From: Pseudomonadota bacterium
Lineage (GTDB): Bacteria > Myxococcota_A > UBA9160 > JADFDR01
NCBI GenBank assembly: GCA_003353845.1
Contig: PIVT01000028.1
Span: forward strand, 1-44,551
Length of the DNA: 44,551 bases
Direction of reading: 5' to 3'
Positions 44,396-44,551 of the stretch are shown piece after piece. Position numbers and translations under genes: made by a program. Position 1 is the first letter of the stretch; each line of letters begins with the position of its first letter. The notes below the pieces were generated by a model that saw only the letters and a list, made by a program, of their open reading frames with translations, did not search any database and was not told where the DNA came from.

Positions 44396-44505
44396 ATGAT
44401 GAAAGTAGCAAGAGCGGGGAAGCTAGCCCGGACTAGGAGTGTGCGCGGTAGAGGGAGTGCGTAGCCAGGCGTGGAGACGACCCGCTGGCAAGGCGCGGAA
44501 GTGCC

Positions 44506-44524
44506 GCCCTAGCGGGGCTAGGGC
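44506..44524. other. Perfect 8-bp hairpin with GGG loop
   Basis: GCCCTAGC and GCTAGGGC flank a 3-nt loop, near the window edge. No T-run follows on either strand, so it is not an obvious intrinsic terminator. It may belong to a feature that continues past the window. Confidence 0.5.
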
Positions 44525-44551
44525 AAGCTTTCGCAACGCAGACAGGGGGAC

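Larger units (their letters stand above)
44102..44551. other. 450-bp region without a gene, upstream of amt to the window end
   Basis: This holds the leader of amt (44102-44207), the -24/-12 promoter (44219-44234), two TGC-N11-GCA palindromes and, near the edge, a strong hairpin. Between 44400 and 44505 I see no coding frame or known RNA. The right part is Gly-codon-like GC-rich sequence of unknown function, possibly the end of a feature beyond the window. Confidence 0.6.

Noticed and set aside
44396-44551. Structured RNA such as RNase P or a tRNA at the right edge
   Set aside because: A strong hairpin exists, but I found none of the conserved blocks of RNase P, tmRNA or tRNA (no T-loop GTTCRANNC in context), and the window ends here.

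Overview
The window is GC-rich, gene-dense bacterial chromosome with about 36 well-supported genes, mostly housekeeping. No rRNA, tRNA, CRISPR array, transposase or phage gene was recognised. The contents suggest a Gram-negative bacterium: clpSA, htpG, murJ, surE, rsmJ, a Prc-type periplasmic protease, several lipoprotein signal peptides, a sigma-54-type promoter and a PilZ protein. The Grx4/rhodanese fusion, the SWIM/SNF2 helicase, the TMTC-like TPR membrane protein and the PilZ protein make a myxobacterial or deltaproteobacterial relative plausible. The gammaproteobacterial flavour of rsmJ and prc and the alphaproteobacterial-type SerC keep this open; the assignment is an inference.

Region by region. 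Positions 1-6.7 kb (minus strand) look like an operon: asnS, murJ, then a fused HyuA-HyuB 5-oxoprolinase-type gene that starts inside the murJ stop codon (GTGA overlap). From 6.8 to 9.0 kb (plus) come a YkgJ-type cysteine-cluster protein, an APH-fold sugar-kinase-like protein and a CBS-pair protein. From 9.0 to 14.8 kb lies an envelope cluster: a PHP/DUF3604 lipoprotein, divergent from a sulfatase-fold lipoprotein with a Thr-type nucleophile site, which overlaps a TMTC-like membrane protein with TPRs. From 14.8 to 22.9 kb is a protein-quality-control block: htpG, a CDGSH Fe-S protein, map, a tail-specific protease and clpSA. From 23 to 28 kb come an ACT-domain regulator, a phosphoesterase, a small secreted protein, an SDR epimerase, a CNNM/CorC-type membrane protein (preceded by a possible coupled 33-aa ORF) and an orphan lipoprotein.

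From 28 to 32.7 kb are a SWIM-SNF2 helicase and a Grx4-(degenerate A-type)-rhodanese fusion followed by bolA, the classic CGFS-glutaredoxin/BolA pair. From 32.7 to 34.2 kb an AT-richer intergenic stretch precedes an unrecognised protein with a C-terminal Cys/His motif and a small two-helix membrane protein. From 34.2 to 38.6 kb are serC (behind a strong leader hairpin), an LMW phosphatase, a DusB-type enzyme, an orphan membrane-anchored protein and a PilZ protein. From 38.9 to 42.2 kb a minus-strand operon holds a methyltransferase, rsmJ, surE and a class III alcohol dehydrogenase.

The right end holds amt-glnB, joined stop-to-start. It lies behind a consensus-perfect -24/-12 promoter and two upstream 17-bp TGC-N11-GCA palindromes that look like NtrC enhancers. 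It ends in three tandem 24-bp units followed by an intrinsic terminator. This nitrogen-control unit is the clearest regulatory system readable in the window. The least described items are the two possible coupled small ORFs, the orphan Cys/His protein, the envelope cluster and short tandem repeats at several gene ends.
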